Assembly (NCBI GenBank): GCA_963743035.1
Contig: CAVUOB010000005.1
Coordinates: 124,001 to 188,000 of the forward strand
Direction: 5' to 3'
Source of the DNA: PALSA-911 sp963743035
GTDB taxonomy: Bacteria > Pseudomonadota > Alphaproteobacteria > Acetobacterales > Acetobacteraceae
Length of the DNA stretch: 64,000 nt
Positions 1 to 8,361 of this stretch are shown one piece after another. Under the pieces are notes generated by a model. It searched no databases. It was given only the letters and a program-made list of their open reading frames with translations, and was not told the origin of the DNA. The translations under genes and the position numbers were made by a program. Positions within the stretch are counted from its first letter, which is position 1. Every line of letters starts with the position of its first letter.

Positions 1-53
1 CCGAACCGCGATCTGCCTTCCGCTGACCTGCGGATCTTGCGGGACCAGGCTTC

Positions 54-1001
54 TCAGCTGAACGGGGCGGCGTTCTCCGGCAGGCCGATCACGTCGCAGA
101 TCCGGTGATTGAGCGTCTGCTCCAGAACCGGGCGGCTGATGTCGATCTCGTGGTCCGGCGCCTCGGCATCAACCCAGCGGGTCGGACGGATCGAGGCGAT
201 CAGGTCGAACACCGCGCGCGGCGCGAGCCCGGTTCGGGCCAGAACCGCCGCATGGAACTCGACGAACAGGACAAAGGAGCGGGCCCGCCGGAGCAGCGCC
301 TGGGCCCCGCGCAGCGCCCTGAACTCCTCGCCTTCGATGTCGAGCTTGATGACGAGGTTGGCGCCTTCCTCGGCGCAGATGTCGTCGAGCCGCATCACCG
401 CGATCTCGCCGGCAGGATCCGGCGTGATGAACCAGCCATGAGGGTTGCTGTCGTATTCGGGCGCGACGAGCCGCCCCCTTCCCGTGAAGTCGCTCACGGC
501 ACCGACATGGACCACCGCAGAGTTGCCGGCGAGCAGGCCGAGATTCTGCCGGAGCACCCCGGCATAGGCCGTGTTCGGCTCGATCGCGATCACGCGCTCC
601 AGGCCGGGCGCCTTGTGCGCCAGGTTCAGCGTGAACAGACCGCAATTGGCGCCGCAATCGACCATCGTCCAGCGATCGAACCGTGCGCGCACCAGCGCCG
701 CCAGGACGTCGATGCTGAGCGCATCCACCTCGCCGAGATCGGCGAATTGCCAGCACTGATGCTCCAGCATCGGCATGAAGATCGTGCGGTCATGCCAGCG
801 CACCGGCACGGCGTCGTCCAGGGCGCCGTGGCGCGCCAGCCAGCCAAATGCCGCCCAGCGTTTGGCGGGAAGCGAGCGGGCCATGCGGAACCATAAGGGA
901 GACCGGTCCCGTATCCGCCCCACATTGCGTGCCAAGCTGCGCCTCCCCGGATGGCCATGCCGCCGAGGCGTCAGGATCGCGTTTTCCGGTCGATATGACA
1001 A
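54..1001 (-). CDS. FkbM family SAM-dependent methyltransferase
   Basis: A 315-residue protein with the class I methyltransferase core of the FkbM family. A glycine-rich SAM motif (VDCGANCGLFTLNLA) lies near residues 113-127, an acidic IEPN motif follows, and IKLDIEGEE lies near residue 219, the hallmark of FkbM proteins. FkbM enzymes usually O-methylate sugars or small metabolites; the substrate here cannot be told. There is no signal peptide or membrane segment. No biosynthetic partner is adjacent: the next feature upstream is a tRNA gene. The arginine-rich first 40 residues may not be translated, as later starts are available, for example the methionine that begins MARSLPAKRW. Confidence 0.85.
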   Translation of the reverse strand: MSYRPENAILTPRRHGHPGRRSLARNVGRIRDRSPLWFRMARSLPAKRWAAFGWLARHGALDDAVPVRWHDRTIFMPMLEHQCWQFADLGEVDALSIDVLAALVRARFDRWTMVDCGANCGLFTLNLAHKAPGLERVIAIEPNTAYAGVLRQNLGLLAGNSAVVHVGAVSDFTGRGRLVAPEYDSNPHGWFITPDPAGEIAVMRLDDICAEEGANLVIKLDIEGEEFRALRGAQALLRRARSFVLFVEFHAAVLARTGLAPRAVFDLIASIRPTRWVDAEAPDHEIDISRPVLEQTLNHRICDVIGLPENAAPFS

Positions 1002-1121
1002 CCATTACGTTACCGCATGTCGGAATGGGCGCCAATTCCATGGACGGCCCGAAACCGGCGCCCCAGGTTGCGCGGGCGGTGCGTATTGATCGCCAGGCGA
1101 TTGGGATATCCGGGGGGGATT

Positions 1122-1197
<76 letters not shown>

Positions 1198-1379
1198 ATC
1201 CCACGGCGAACCCGACGGGTCACCGTGAGCGGCGGGCTATAGCAAGGCTTTTCCCGCGAGGGAAGGGGCAGCGACGCGGCCGGTGGGAATTCAGCGGGAA
1301 GATGGCTTGCGTACGACGCGGGGCATGTGGCTTGTTGAGGCTTGACGCGCCGTTTCGCGCCATAATCGGAGGACCGCCT

Positions 1380-2294
1380 GTGGCCTATGCGCTGCAGCAA
1401 CTGATCAACGGCATCACCCTCGGCATGATCTACGGCCTGATCGCGGTGGGCTACACCATGGTCTACGGCATCATCGGCATGATCAATTTCGCCCATGGCG
1501 ACATCTTCATGGTCGGCGCCTTCCTTTCCCTGATCGCGCTGACCGGCCTGGCGGGCTTTGGCGTCACCTCGGTGCCGATCGCCCTCGCGCTGACGCTGGT
1601 GTTCGCCGCCGGGATCGCGGCGCTGTATGGCTGGACCGTGGAACGGGTCGCCTACCGGCCGCTGCGCGGGTCGTTCCGCCTGGCGCCGCTGATCAGCGCA
1701 ATCGGCATGTCCATCGTGCTGCAGAATTTCGTGCAGGTCAGCCAGGGCGCCAGGGTGAAGCCGATGCCCGCATTGCTGCCGGGCGGGGTGAAGCTCATGG
1801 AGCAGGACGGCTTCGCGGTACAGCTTTCCTGGATGCAGATCGCCATCGTCATCACCACGCTGGCGGTGCTCGCGGTCTTCACCTTCCTGGTGACGCGGAC
1901 GCCGCTTGGGCGGTCCATGCGCGCCTGCGAGCAGGATTTGAAGATGGCCGGGCTGCTCGGCATCGACACCGACCGCACGATCAGCCTCACCTTCGTGATC
2001 GGCGCCGCGCTGGCCGCGGTCGCGGGGCTGATGTTCCTGCTCTATTACGGCGTGATCGACTTCTTCATCGGCTTCGTCGCCGGCGTGAAGGCATTCACCG
2101 CCGCGGTGCTGGGCGGCATCGGCAGCCTGCCGGGGGCGGTGCTGGGCGGCCTGTTGATCGGCCTGATCGAGACATTCTGGTCGGCCTATTTCTCGGTCCA
2201 GTACAAGGACGTGGCGGCGTTCTCGATCCTGATCGTGGCGCTGATCTTCCTGCCGACGGGCATCCTGGGCCGGTCGGACGTCGAAAAAGTATGA
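1380..2294 (+). CDS. livH: Branched-chain amino acid ABC transporter permease LivH
   Basis: Inner-membrane permease of a LivHMGF-type (HAAT) ABC importer. The sequence is almost entirely hydrophobic segments and carries the family signature GLIAVGYTMVYGIIGMINFAHG near its N-terminus. The GTG at 1380 is chosen because GGAGG (1368-1372) sits 7 nt upstream and the protein then begins at the usual family N-terminus; an ATG at 1302 would add 26 residues that do not look like LivH. Its stop overlaps the livM start (ATGA), so it heads a tight livHMGF operon. No binding protein gene is in this operon; the lone Liv-type binding protein at 11498 is one possible partner. Confidence 0.93.
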   Translation: MAYALQQLINGITLGMIYGLIAVGYTMVYGIIGMINFAHGDIFMVGAFLSLIALTGLAGFGVTSVPIALALTLVFAAGIAALYGWTVERVAYRPLRGSFRLAPLISAIGMSIVLQNFVQVSQGARVKPMPALLPGGVKLMEQDGFAVQLSWMQIAIVITTLAVLAVFTFLVTRTPLGRSMRACEQDLKMAGLLGIDTDRTISLTFVIGAALAAVAGLMFLLYYGVIDFFIGFVAGVKAFTAAVLGGIGSLPGAVLGGLLIGLIETFWSAYFSVQYKDVAAFSILIVALIFLPTGILGRSDVEKV

Positions 2295-3584
2295 AGGGCG
2301 CATTTCGCGGCGGTATCAGAGGCGCGCTCCGCGACGCTGGGCTGTCCGCCCTGGTCGCGCTGGGGCTGTTCGGCCCGATGATCGGCCTGGTCACGGAAAG
2401 CGACCTGGGGGCCATGGGCCTGCGCACCCGCCCCCGGGCGGTGGCGATCGCGGTGGCGCTCGTGTTCTTCGGCCGGCTGGCGCTGCTGGCCTGGATGGGC
2501 AGGCGCCGCGCGGCACCCGTGGCCCCGAGCGCCGCGCACACCGCCGGGCTGGCGTTGGCGGGAAAATTCCTCGCCCCCGTGCTGCTGATCTTCGCCGCCG
2601 CGCTGCCGCTGTTCGGCGCGCGCTACTACCTGGATCTCGGCGTGCTGGTGATGACCTACGTGATGCTGGGCTGGGGGCTCAACATCGTCGTTGGCTTGGC
2701 CGGGCTGCTCGACCTCGGCTACGTCGCCTTCTACGCCGTCGGCGCCTATGCCTACGCCATCCTGTCCACCACCTATGGCCTCGGCTTCTGGACCTGTCTG
2801 CCGCTGGCCGGGCTGATGGCCTCATGCCTGGGGCATAATGCTGGGCTTTCCGGTATTGCGCCTGCGCGGCGACTATCTGGCCATCGTCACGCTGGCCTTC
2901 GGGGAAATCATCCGCATCGTCATCACCAACTGGGTCACCCTGACCGGCGGGCCGAACGGCATCGCCGGCATTCCCCGCCCGACGCTGTTCGGGCTCGAAT
3001 TCAACATGAGCGGCGGGCCCGGCAGCTTCGCCGGGTTCTTCGGGCTGGAGCCGAGCCCGACGCAGCGCGTAGCGTTCCTGTATTACGTGATCTTCGGCCT
3101 GGCGCTGCTGACCAACTGGGTGACGCTTCGGCTGCGCCGGCTGCCGCTCGGCCGGGCCTGGGAAGCACTGCGGGAGGACGAGGTGGCCTGCCGCTCGCTC
3201 GGCATCAACGTCACCACCACCAAGCTAACCGCCTTCGCCATGGGCGCCATGTTCGGCGGCTTCGCCGGCGCCTTCTTCGCCACGCGGCAGGCTTTCGTCA
3301 GCCCGGAAAGCTTCACCTTCATCGAAAGCGCCATCGTGCTGGCGATCGTCGTGCTCGGCGGGCTCGGCAGCCAGCTCGGCGTCGCGCTGGCGGCGCTGGT
3401 CATGATCGGCGGGTTCGAGGTGTTCCGCGACCTGCAGGATTACCGCATGCTGGTCTTCGGCCTGGCGCTGGTACTGATCATGGTGCTGCGCCCGCGCGGA
3501 CTGGTCTCCGGGCGCAACGCCTCGGTCGTGCTCGGCGAGCGCCGCTCGATCGGCGCCGGGCATGTCGCGGAAGGCAGCGGCTGA
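2291..3584 (+). pseudogene. livM: LivM permease, interrupted by a single-base frameshift
   Basis: Second permease of the HAAT importer. Residues encoded from 2291 to about 2830 give the LivM N-terminal half (LGWGLNIVVGLAGLLDLGYV, FYAVGAYAYAIL). The rest of LivM (GFPVLRLRGDYLAIVTLAFG through RPRGLVSG) continues in another frame to the stop at 3582-3584. The frames rejoin perfectly if one G is removed from the GGGG run at 2830-2833, restoring LGIMLGFPV. Both flanking genes are intact and overlap it by 1-4 bases, so the operon otherwise looks functional. A sequencing error or a very recent mutation is the likeliest cause. If real, importer assembly would be lost. Confidence 0.85.
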
Positions 3585-4405
3585 TGGATCTGCTGACCGT
3601 CACCAACCTGACGATGCGCTTCGGCGGTCTGAGGGCGGTGGACGACCTGTCCTTCACCGCGCGGCGCGGCGACATCACCGCGGTGATCGGCCCGAACGGC
3701 GCCGGCAAGACCACGGTGTTCAACTGCATCACCGGCTTCTACCGCCCGACCGCCGGCGCGCTGTCGCTGACCCATGCGGGCGGGGCGGCGTTCGCGCTCG
3801 AGAAGCTGCCGGGGCATCGCATCGCCGCGAAGGCGAAGGTGGCGCGCACGTTCCAGAACATCCGCCTGTTCGCCGGCATGAGCGTGCTGGAGAACCTGCT
3901 GGTCGCGCAGCACAACACGCTGATGGCCGCCACCGGGCTTGGCGTGCTGGCGGTATTGGGCCTCGGCCGCTACCGCGCGGCGGAACGTGCCGGCGTGGAC
4001 AAGGCGCGCTTCTGGCTGGATGCCATCGGCCTGACGGACCGCGCCGACGATCCCGCCGGGGCGCTCCCCTATGGCGCGCAGCGGCGGCTGGAGGTGGCGC
4101 GCGCCATGTGCATCGATCCGGTGCTGCTCTGCCTGGACGAGCCGGCCGCCGGGCTCAATCCGCGCGAGAGCGAGGAGCTGAACCGGCTGCTGCTGCGCAT
4201 TCGCGACGGCGGCTGTTCGCTGCTGCTGATCGAGCACGACATGGGCGTGGTGATGCGCATCTCCGACCACATCGTGGTGCTGGACCACGGCAAGAAGATC
4301 AGCGACGGCACGCCGGCCGAGGTGCGGGCCGACCCGGCGGTGATCGCCGCCTATCTCGGCGAGGGCGACGAGGACGACGAACCGGCCGAGGCGGCAGGGG
4401 AATGA
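3584..4405 (+). CDS. livG: Branched-chain amino acid ABC transporter ATP-binding protein LivG
   Basis: A 273-residue cytoplasmic ATPase subunit of the HAAT importer. Walker A is GPNGAGKTT (residues 36-44). The LivG-specific stretch ARTFQNIRLFAGMSVLENLLVAQH follows. The signature region is YGAQRRLEVARA, with Walker B LLCLDEPAAGLN and the H-loop LLIEHDMGVVM after it. The ATG at 3584 shares its A with the livM stop (TGATG), implying coupled translation. The C-terminal tail is acidic (EGDEDDEPAEAAGE). Confidence 0.94.
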   Translation: MDLLTVTNLTMRFGGLRAVDDLSFTARRGDITAVIGPNGAGKTTVFNCITGFYRPTAGALSLTHAGGAAFALEKLPGHRIAAKAKVARTFQNIRLFAGMSVLENLLVAQHNTLMAATGLGVLAVLGLGRYRAAERAGVDKARFWLDAIGLTDRADDPAGALPYGAQRRLEVARAMCIDPVLLCLDEPAAGLNPRESEELNRLLLRIRDGGCSLLLIEHDMGVVMRISDHIVVLDHGKKISDGTPAEVRADPAVIAAYLGEGDEDDEPAEAAGE

Positions 4406-5154
4406 CAAGCGGCAGCGAAGCGCGAGCGGGAATCACAGCTCCCCTGCTGCGCCTGTCCGGCGTGACCGCCTATTACGGCGCCATCCAGGCGCTGAAGGGC
4501 GTGGACCTGGAGGTGAACGAGGGCGAGATCGTCACCCTGATCGGGGCCAACGGCGCCGGCAAATCCACGTTGATGATGACGATCTGCGGCAATCCCCGGG
4601 CGCGCACCGGATCGATCGTCTATGACGGCATCGAGATCACGGGCTGGCCGACGCATGCGATCATGCAGCGGCGCATCGCCCAGTCACCGGAGGGGCGGCG
4701 CATCTTCGCGCGCATGTCCGTCTACGAAAACCTGCTGATGGGCGCCGAGGTCGCCGGCAACACCGATGCCGCCGCGACGCTGGAAACCATCTTCACGCTG
4801 TTCCCGCGCCTTCGCGAGCGCCTGTCCCAGCGCGGCGGCACGCTGTCGGGCGGGGAGCAGCAGATGCTGGCCATCGGCCGGGCCCTGATGTCGCGCCCGC
4901 GCCTGCTGCTGCTGGACGAACCCTCGCTCGGCCTGGCGCCGCTGGTGGTGCGGCAGATCTTCGGCGCCATCCGCGACCTGAACCGCAGCACCGGGCTGAC
5001 CGTGCTGCTGGTCGAGCAGAACGCGTATCAGGCCCTCCGCCTGGCCCATCGCGGCTATGTGCTGGTGAACGGCACCATCACCATGGCAGGGACCGGCGCG
5101 GAGTTGCTGGCGCGGCCGGAAATCCGTGCGGCGTATCTGGAAGGCGGGCATTGA
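4402..5154 (+). CDS. livF: Branched-chain amino acid ABC transporter ATP-binding protein LivF
   Basis: A 250-residue second ATPase subunit of the importer. Walker A is GANGAGKST (residues 48-56). The family block QSPEGRRIFARMSVYENLLMGAE is present, with signature LSGGEQQML, Walker B LLLDEPSLGLAPLVV and switch LLVEQNA. The start overlaps the livG stop as ATGA (4402-4405), and it is the last gene of the operon. The following ChaB gene is convergent, about 30 bp away. The clear LSGGE signature distinguishes it from LivG. Confidence 0.95.
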   Translation: MTSGSEARAGITAPLLRLSGVTAYYGAIQALKGVDLEVNEGEIVTLIGANGAGKSTLMMTICGNPRARTGSIVYDGIEITGWPTHAIMQRRIAQSPEGRRIFARMSVYENLLMGAEVAGNTDAAATLETIFTLFPRLRERLSQRGGTLSGGEQQMLAIGRALMSRPRLLLLDEPSLGLAPLVVRQIFGAIRDLNRSTGLTVLLVEQNAYQALRLAHRGYVLVNGTITMAGTGAELLARPEIRAAYLEGGH

Positions 5155-5183
5155 CGCCGGGCGATGCGCGGAGGTTGCCGGCA

Positions 5184-5411
5184 CTACCGGCCGATCGGCA
5201 CCCATCGGCTACCCTGCTTGGGCTCGCCCTGCTTGCGGTAGCTCCGCTTGACCGCGGCCCAGGCGATGCGGTGGGCAATCGCCTCGCCACCCAGCTCATG
5301 CGCGTGCTGGCGCCAGGCATTGTTGAACGCCGCGAGATAGATTTCCTGTGCGTGCAGCGGCAGGTGATCCTGCACCGAGGCAGGAAGGTCTTCGACGACG
5401 CTATACGGCAT
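5184..5411 (-). CDS. chaB: ChaB family protein
   Basis: A 75-residue ChaB-family protein. It begins MPYSVVEDLPASVQDHLP and contains the conserved helical core (EIYLAAFNNAWRQH, AHRIAWAAVKRSYRK). In Escherichia coli ChaB is annotated as a regulator of the cation antiporter ChaA, but the molecular role is poorly known and no chaA gene is nearby. The ATG at 5411 follows a purine-rich ribosome site (GGAGAGGGG); a longer open frame upstream overlaps the neighbouring gene and is not used. It is the last gene of a three-gene minus-strand group with the CopC-like and OmpA-like genes. Confidence 0.88.
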   Translation of the reverse strand: MPYSVVEDLPASVQDHLPLHAQEIYLAAFNNAWRQHAHELGGEAIAHRIAWAAVKRSYRKQGEPKQGSRWVPIGR

Positions 5412-5437
5412 TTCCCCTCTCCTTCGGTGCGCCAAGC

Positions 5438-5821
5438 CTAGGGTCGGACGGTGAAGCCGATCGCGCCCGCCGTCACCTCGCCGTCCGGCGCCGACGTGGC
5501 GGACCAGCGCAGCTCGTAGCGCCCGGCCGCGAGCTGGGGGGCGGAACCGAACAGCACCTCCGGCGCGGAGTCCTTCAGCAACGGCAGGGTCTCGATGATC
5601 TGACCATCGCGCACGATCCACAGCCGGGAGGCGAAATGGTCCACCGGCGCGTCGAAGCGGACCGAGTATTGCGCGTTCCGCCCGTCGACATAGGCCTCCG
5701 CCGCCGGCTCCGAGGCGACCAGGCGCAGCGCCCGGGCCCAGGCATCGGGGATCCCGATGCCTGGCACACAAGCGAGCGCCAATGCCAGCGCCGCCATGCC
5801 GTGTCGACCGATAACCGCCAT
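5438..5821 (-). CDS. CopC/YobA-like periplasmic protein lacking the usual copper histidines
   Basis: A 127-residue exported protein with an N-terminal signal peptide (cleavage likely after PDAWA) and one CopC-type beta-barrel domain. The pattern 'ASEPA...V...R.DAPVD...ADG...PL...LAAGRYELRWSATSAPDG' follows CopC. True CopC proteins bind Cu(II) with an N-terminal His and a His in the 'SADGH' loop. Here the mature N-terminus lacks His and that loop reads SAPDGEV, so those ligands are missing. It may have lost copper binding or do something else. It lies 25 bp after the OmpA-like gene and 26 bp before chaB. No copD is seen. Confidence 0.75.
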   Translation of the reverse strand: MAVIGRHGMAALALALACVPGIGIPDAWARALRLVASEPAAEAYVDGRNAQYSVRFDAPVDHFASRLWIVRDGQIIETLPLLKDSAPEVLFGSAPQLAAGRYELRWSATSAPDGEVTAGAIGFTVRP

Positions 5822-5846
5822 CGAACCCCCCGTAACGGGCCGGCGA

Positions 5847-6443
5847 CTAGGTTCCCGGCCCCACCAGTGTCACCTCGATCCGCCGGTTCTGCCGGCGGCC
5901 GGCCGCCGTGTCGTTCGGCGCCACCGGATGCGTATCACCAAAACCCTGGGCAGACATCAGGTTGGGATTCACCCCTTGGGACGCAAGATAATTCACCACC
6001 GTATCGGCCCGCCGCGAGGACAGATCGAGGTTGGAGGCGATGCCGTCCCGCTTCAGCTCCGGCCCGATCGGCACGTCATCCGTATAGCCGTTCACCACCA
6101 CCTGGGTCTGCTGCAGCCCCTGCAGCGTGGGCACCAGCTTGTTGAGCGTCTCGCGCGCCTTCTGGTTGATCTGCCAGCCGCCCTCGGGGAACACGATCTC
6201 GTCCTTCAGCGTCACCTTCAGCTTGCCTTCCAGCATCGTGATCTCCGCCTGATCGGCGGCGATCTCCCCGGACAGCCTCGCATTGAGCTGCTGGTACTGC
6301 TGTTCCAGCGCATTGTATCTGGAAGCCGGCACGCAGGCCGAGAGCAGCAGGGCCGGGGCCAGCAGAACGGGAGCCACCCATGCCAGCAGGCTGCGCTTCG
6401 TTCGATCGATCATAGGGCGATCGGTCACGGGGCGATCGGTCAT
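5847..6443 (-). CDS. OmpA family lipoprotein
   Basis: A 198-residue outer-membrane lipoprotein candidate. After a short repetitive N-terminus (MTDRP VTDRP MIDRT) comes a hydrophobic signal ending in the lipobox LLSAC near residue 40. A short coiled-coil-like stretch (YNALEQQYQQLNARL) follows, then a C-terminal OmpA peptidoglycan-binding domain (VVVNGYTDDVPIG, LSSRRADTVVNYL, GFGDTHPVAPNDTAAGRRQNRRIEV). The ATG at 6443 is chosen because GGAGG (6459-6455) lies 11 nt upstream; the longer frame to 6629 has no comparable site. The protein probably anchors the outer membrane to peptidoglycan, and resembles the C-terminal domain of MotB/OmpA proteins. Confidence 0.87.
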   Translation of the reverse strand: MTDRPVTDRPMIDRTKRSLLAWVAPVLLAPALLLSACVPASRYNALEQQYQQLNARLSGEIAADQAEITMLEGKLKVTLKDEIVFPEGGWQINQKARETLNKLVPTLQGLQQTQVVVNGYTDDVPIGPELKRDGIASNLDLSSRRADTVVNYLASQGVNPNLMSAQGFGDTHPVAPNDTAAGRRQNRRIEVTLVGPGT

Positions 6444-6446
6444 GGG
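6402..6446. repeat. Three tandem 15-bp units at the OmpA-like protein N-terminus
   Basis: Three consecutive 15-bp copies (6402-6416, 6417-6431, 6432-6446) of a unit like gcgatcggtcacggg. They overlap the start codon of the OmpA-family gene and encode the pentapeptides MTDRP, VTDRP and MIDRT. The reading frame is kept, so copy-number change would only lengthen or shorten the N-terminus. Confidence 0.85.
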
Positions 6447-7051
6447 GGTAAATTCCTCCGCGGATGCTTTCGCATCGGTTGCAATACGAGTAACTGAACA
6501 CAACCGCGTGAAGGCATCAAGGCCGGAACGGAAATTCATCCGCCGGCCGACATGGAACAAGGGCAGGTGGTGGCGGCGTTGCCGCGAGAGCAGCGACCCG
6601 TTGGCAATGACTGTGTACAATAGAAGCACGGTATAAGATTGGTGTCATAGTATAATCGCAATAGTTCCGATAACCATCCGCCTTGCCGGGATTGTCCCAA
6701 TAATGCGATTAACCTTCCATTTCAGAATTTGCAGATTGACATGATTTAATGATGCCACCATTCTTAGGCAACATTGTAACCGATTCTCCGGAGCCATTCG
6801 ATCATGCGAGCCGACGACGCCTTCATGCAAATGGCGGACACTACTCGGAAGCAGCAATCTTGCGGCCACAGGACCAACGGACTGGCACCGGAAATGGAAA
6901 CCATCATTTTCTCACGGCGACACAAATAACGAGGGGTGTTTTTAACTAAAAATACTGTTGAGACGGCGTTTTGTGTCAGCCTGGTCATTGCGCCGAACCT
7001 GAAATCACAATAAACTACAAATCAGACATATTACCTGAAGGGCCATTAGAG
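6444..7051. other. 608-bp AT-richer intergenic region between divergent genes
   Basis: This stretch separates the OmpA-like gene (minus) from the PEP-CTERM gene (plus). It is clearly poorer in G and C than its surroundings. The short open frames in it do not resemble any protein and have no ribosome sites, so I call no gene. It should hold the promoters of both neighbours, but no convincing -35/-10 pair or sigma-54 site could be picked out by eye. Confidence 0.5.
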
Positions 7052-7741
7052 ATGAGCATGAAATCCATCGTATTGGGCTTCGCGGCCATGGCCGCGCTAT
7101 CCAGCCTTGCCGCCCCCGCGCAGGCGATCAATCTGGTAACCAACGGCTCGTTCGAGGAGACGTCCCTGAACACCAAGGGCCTCTTCCTCAACAACGTCAC
7201 CGGCTGGACCGGTGGGTCCCACCTCACCTACCTCGATTATCCCGGCACGGCCACCACCGTCTATCTTGCCGTTTATGCCGGCTTCCCGGCAGTGAGCCCG
7301 GATGGCGGCAACTTCGTCGAGCAGGATGGCGATCCCTCCTACAGCAACCCGTTCTCGCAGGTGATTAACGGCCTTGTGGTCGGCCAGAGCTACACGCTGA
7401 CCTTCTGGCAGGCAGCCGGGCAGCAGGCTGGTTTCACCGGCCCGACGACCGAGCGTTGGAAGGTCGACTTCGGCGGCGACGTGCAACTGTCGAGCATGTA
7501 TTCGCTGCCCCAGGGCGGGACTGGCCCGTGGGAGCAGGTGGTCATGAACTTTACCGCCCATGCCGTCAGCCAGACGCTCACTTTCCTGGCCGTGGGAACG
7601 CCCAACGGCGCCCCGCCGATCTCCTTCCTCGACGGCGTGAACCTCGAGGCCAGCGTGCCGGAACCCGCCGCCTACACATTGCTGGCGGTCGGCGTCGCGG
7701 GCGTTTTCGCTGCCCGCAAGCGGCGCCAGAAGCGGACCTGA
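7052..7741 (+). CDS. PEP-CTERM sorting domain protein
   Basis: A 229-residue secreted protein. It has a signal peptide (cleavage after AAPAQA), a beta-rich extracellular domain beginning NLVTNGSFEE (a pattern shared with DUF642-like and choice-of-anchor domains), and a C-terminal PEP-CTERM tail: VPEPAAYTLLAVGVAGVFA followed by the basic stop-transfer RKRRQKR. PEP-CTERM tails are recognised by exosortase (EpsH/XrtA) for export to the surface or exopolysaccharide matrix; no exosortase gene is in this window. The start at 7052 follows GAAGG (7038-7042) and matches the signal-peptide N-terminus; a second in-frame ATG two codons on is possible. Confidence 0.9.
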   Translation: MSMKSIVLGFAAMAALSSLAAPAQAINLVTNGSFEETSLNTKGLFLNNVTGWTGGSHLTYLDYPGTATTVYLAVYAGFPAVSPDGGNFVEQDGDPSYSNPFSQVINGLVVGQSYTLTFWQAAGQQAGFTGPTTERWKVDFGGDVQLSSMYSLPQGGTGPWEQVVMNFTAHAVSQTLTFLAVGTPNGAPPISFLDGVNLEASVPEPAAYTLLAVGVAGVFAARKRRQKRT

Positions 7742-7760
7742 GACCTGAGATAAGCGCAAG

Positions 7761-7824
7761 CAGGTCTTTATTTTAGCGAGCAATTTTATCGCTCGGTTGA
7801 GTCAACCTCAAGCAATATTGCGCT
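7761..7824. repeat. 64-bp palindromic intergenic repeat, copy 1
   Basis: This segment matches 19660-19723 at about 55 of 64 positions, in the same orientation and without gaps. It contains CGAGC...GCTCG arms around an AT-rich centre and a second palindrome GGTTGA-G-TCAACC. It lies just after the stop of the PEP-CTERM gene, where it could act as a transcription terminator or as a REP-like element. Confidence 0.8.
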
Positions 7825-7914
7825 GAAATCGGGGCTGGGCAGGGAGACACCCCGCCCGGCCCCGATCGTGTTGGTTTCAACCGCCCTCGGTTTCCGGCAA
7901 GCCTCGCCCGAATG

Positions 7915-8061
7915 TCAGCCGCAATAGGCCGCCGGGAACGACCGGGCGAGCCAGGTGCCGCACAAGCCGGTCTCCGAGGCCACGGACAGCAGCAGCGTGA
8001 AGAACAGCGCCGCCGCCAGCAGGCCGACCGGCAGGGCCAGCCACAGCACGATGCGGTTCAT
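7915..8061 (-). CDS. Small single-span membrane protein
   Basis: A 48-residue protein (MNRIVLWLALPVGLLAAALF...) with one long hydrophobic helix at residues 4-29 and two cysteines in the short C-terminal part. The ATG at 8061 overlaps the stop of the upstream gene (TCAT, read ATGA on the minus strand), which supports coupled translation and a real gene. A longer frame running to 8241 overlaps the neighbour and is not credible. Function unknown; I recognise no family. Confidence 0.6.
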   Translation of the reverse strand: MNRIVLWLALPVGLLAAALFFTLLLSVASETGLCGTWLARSFPAAYCG

Positions 8062-8357
8062 GCCGGCCAGCCGGCCAGGAACTCCGTCGCCAGCGACTCC
8101 CACTCCGCGGCCAGGGCATCGGTCCGCTTCACCCGTCCGGCCCGGCTGTACCAGTAGCCGGCATTGTTCAGATCGCCCTCCACCCGGTGCAGATAGGCAT
8201 GCACCGCCGAGCCGGCCGGGCTTTCGTCCAGCTGGGCGCATTCATGCGCCCGGTGCCAGTCGCCCTTCGCCTCCCACCACAGGGTCTGCAGCGCCAACCC
8301 CATGCCCGCCGGCGGGGCCGGGTCCGCGAGCGTCGCCCGGAAGCCTGCCAGATCCAT
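8058..8357 (-). CDS. Conserved hypothetical protein
   Basis: A 99-residue soluble protein, probably helical (MDLAGFRATL...LQTLWWEAKGDWHRAHECAQ...HAYLHRVEGDLNNAGYWYSRAGR...). The block EGDLNNAGYWYSRAGR looks like a conserved motif of small uncharacterised alphaproteobacterial proteins that I have seen, but no function is known to me. It starts 4 bp after the racemase-like gene ends and overlaps the start of the small membrane protein, so it is part of a minus-strand operon with the ThDP enzyme and racemase-like genes. Confidence 0.72.
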   Translation of the reverse strand: MDLAGFRATLADPAPPAGMGLALQTLWWEAKGDWHRAHECAQLDESPAGSAVHAYLHRVEGDLNNAGYWYSRAGRVKRTDALAAEWESLATEFLAGWPA

Positions 8358-8361
8358 CCGC

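Noticed and set aside
6883..6900. Sigma-54 promoter for the PEP-CTERM gene
   Set aside because: TGGCAC is present but no TTGC element follows at the required distance.
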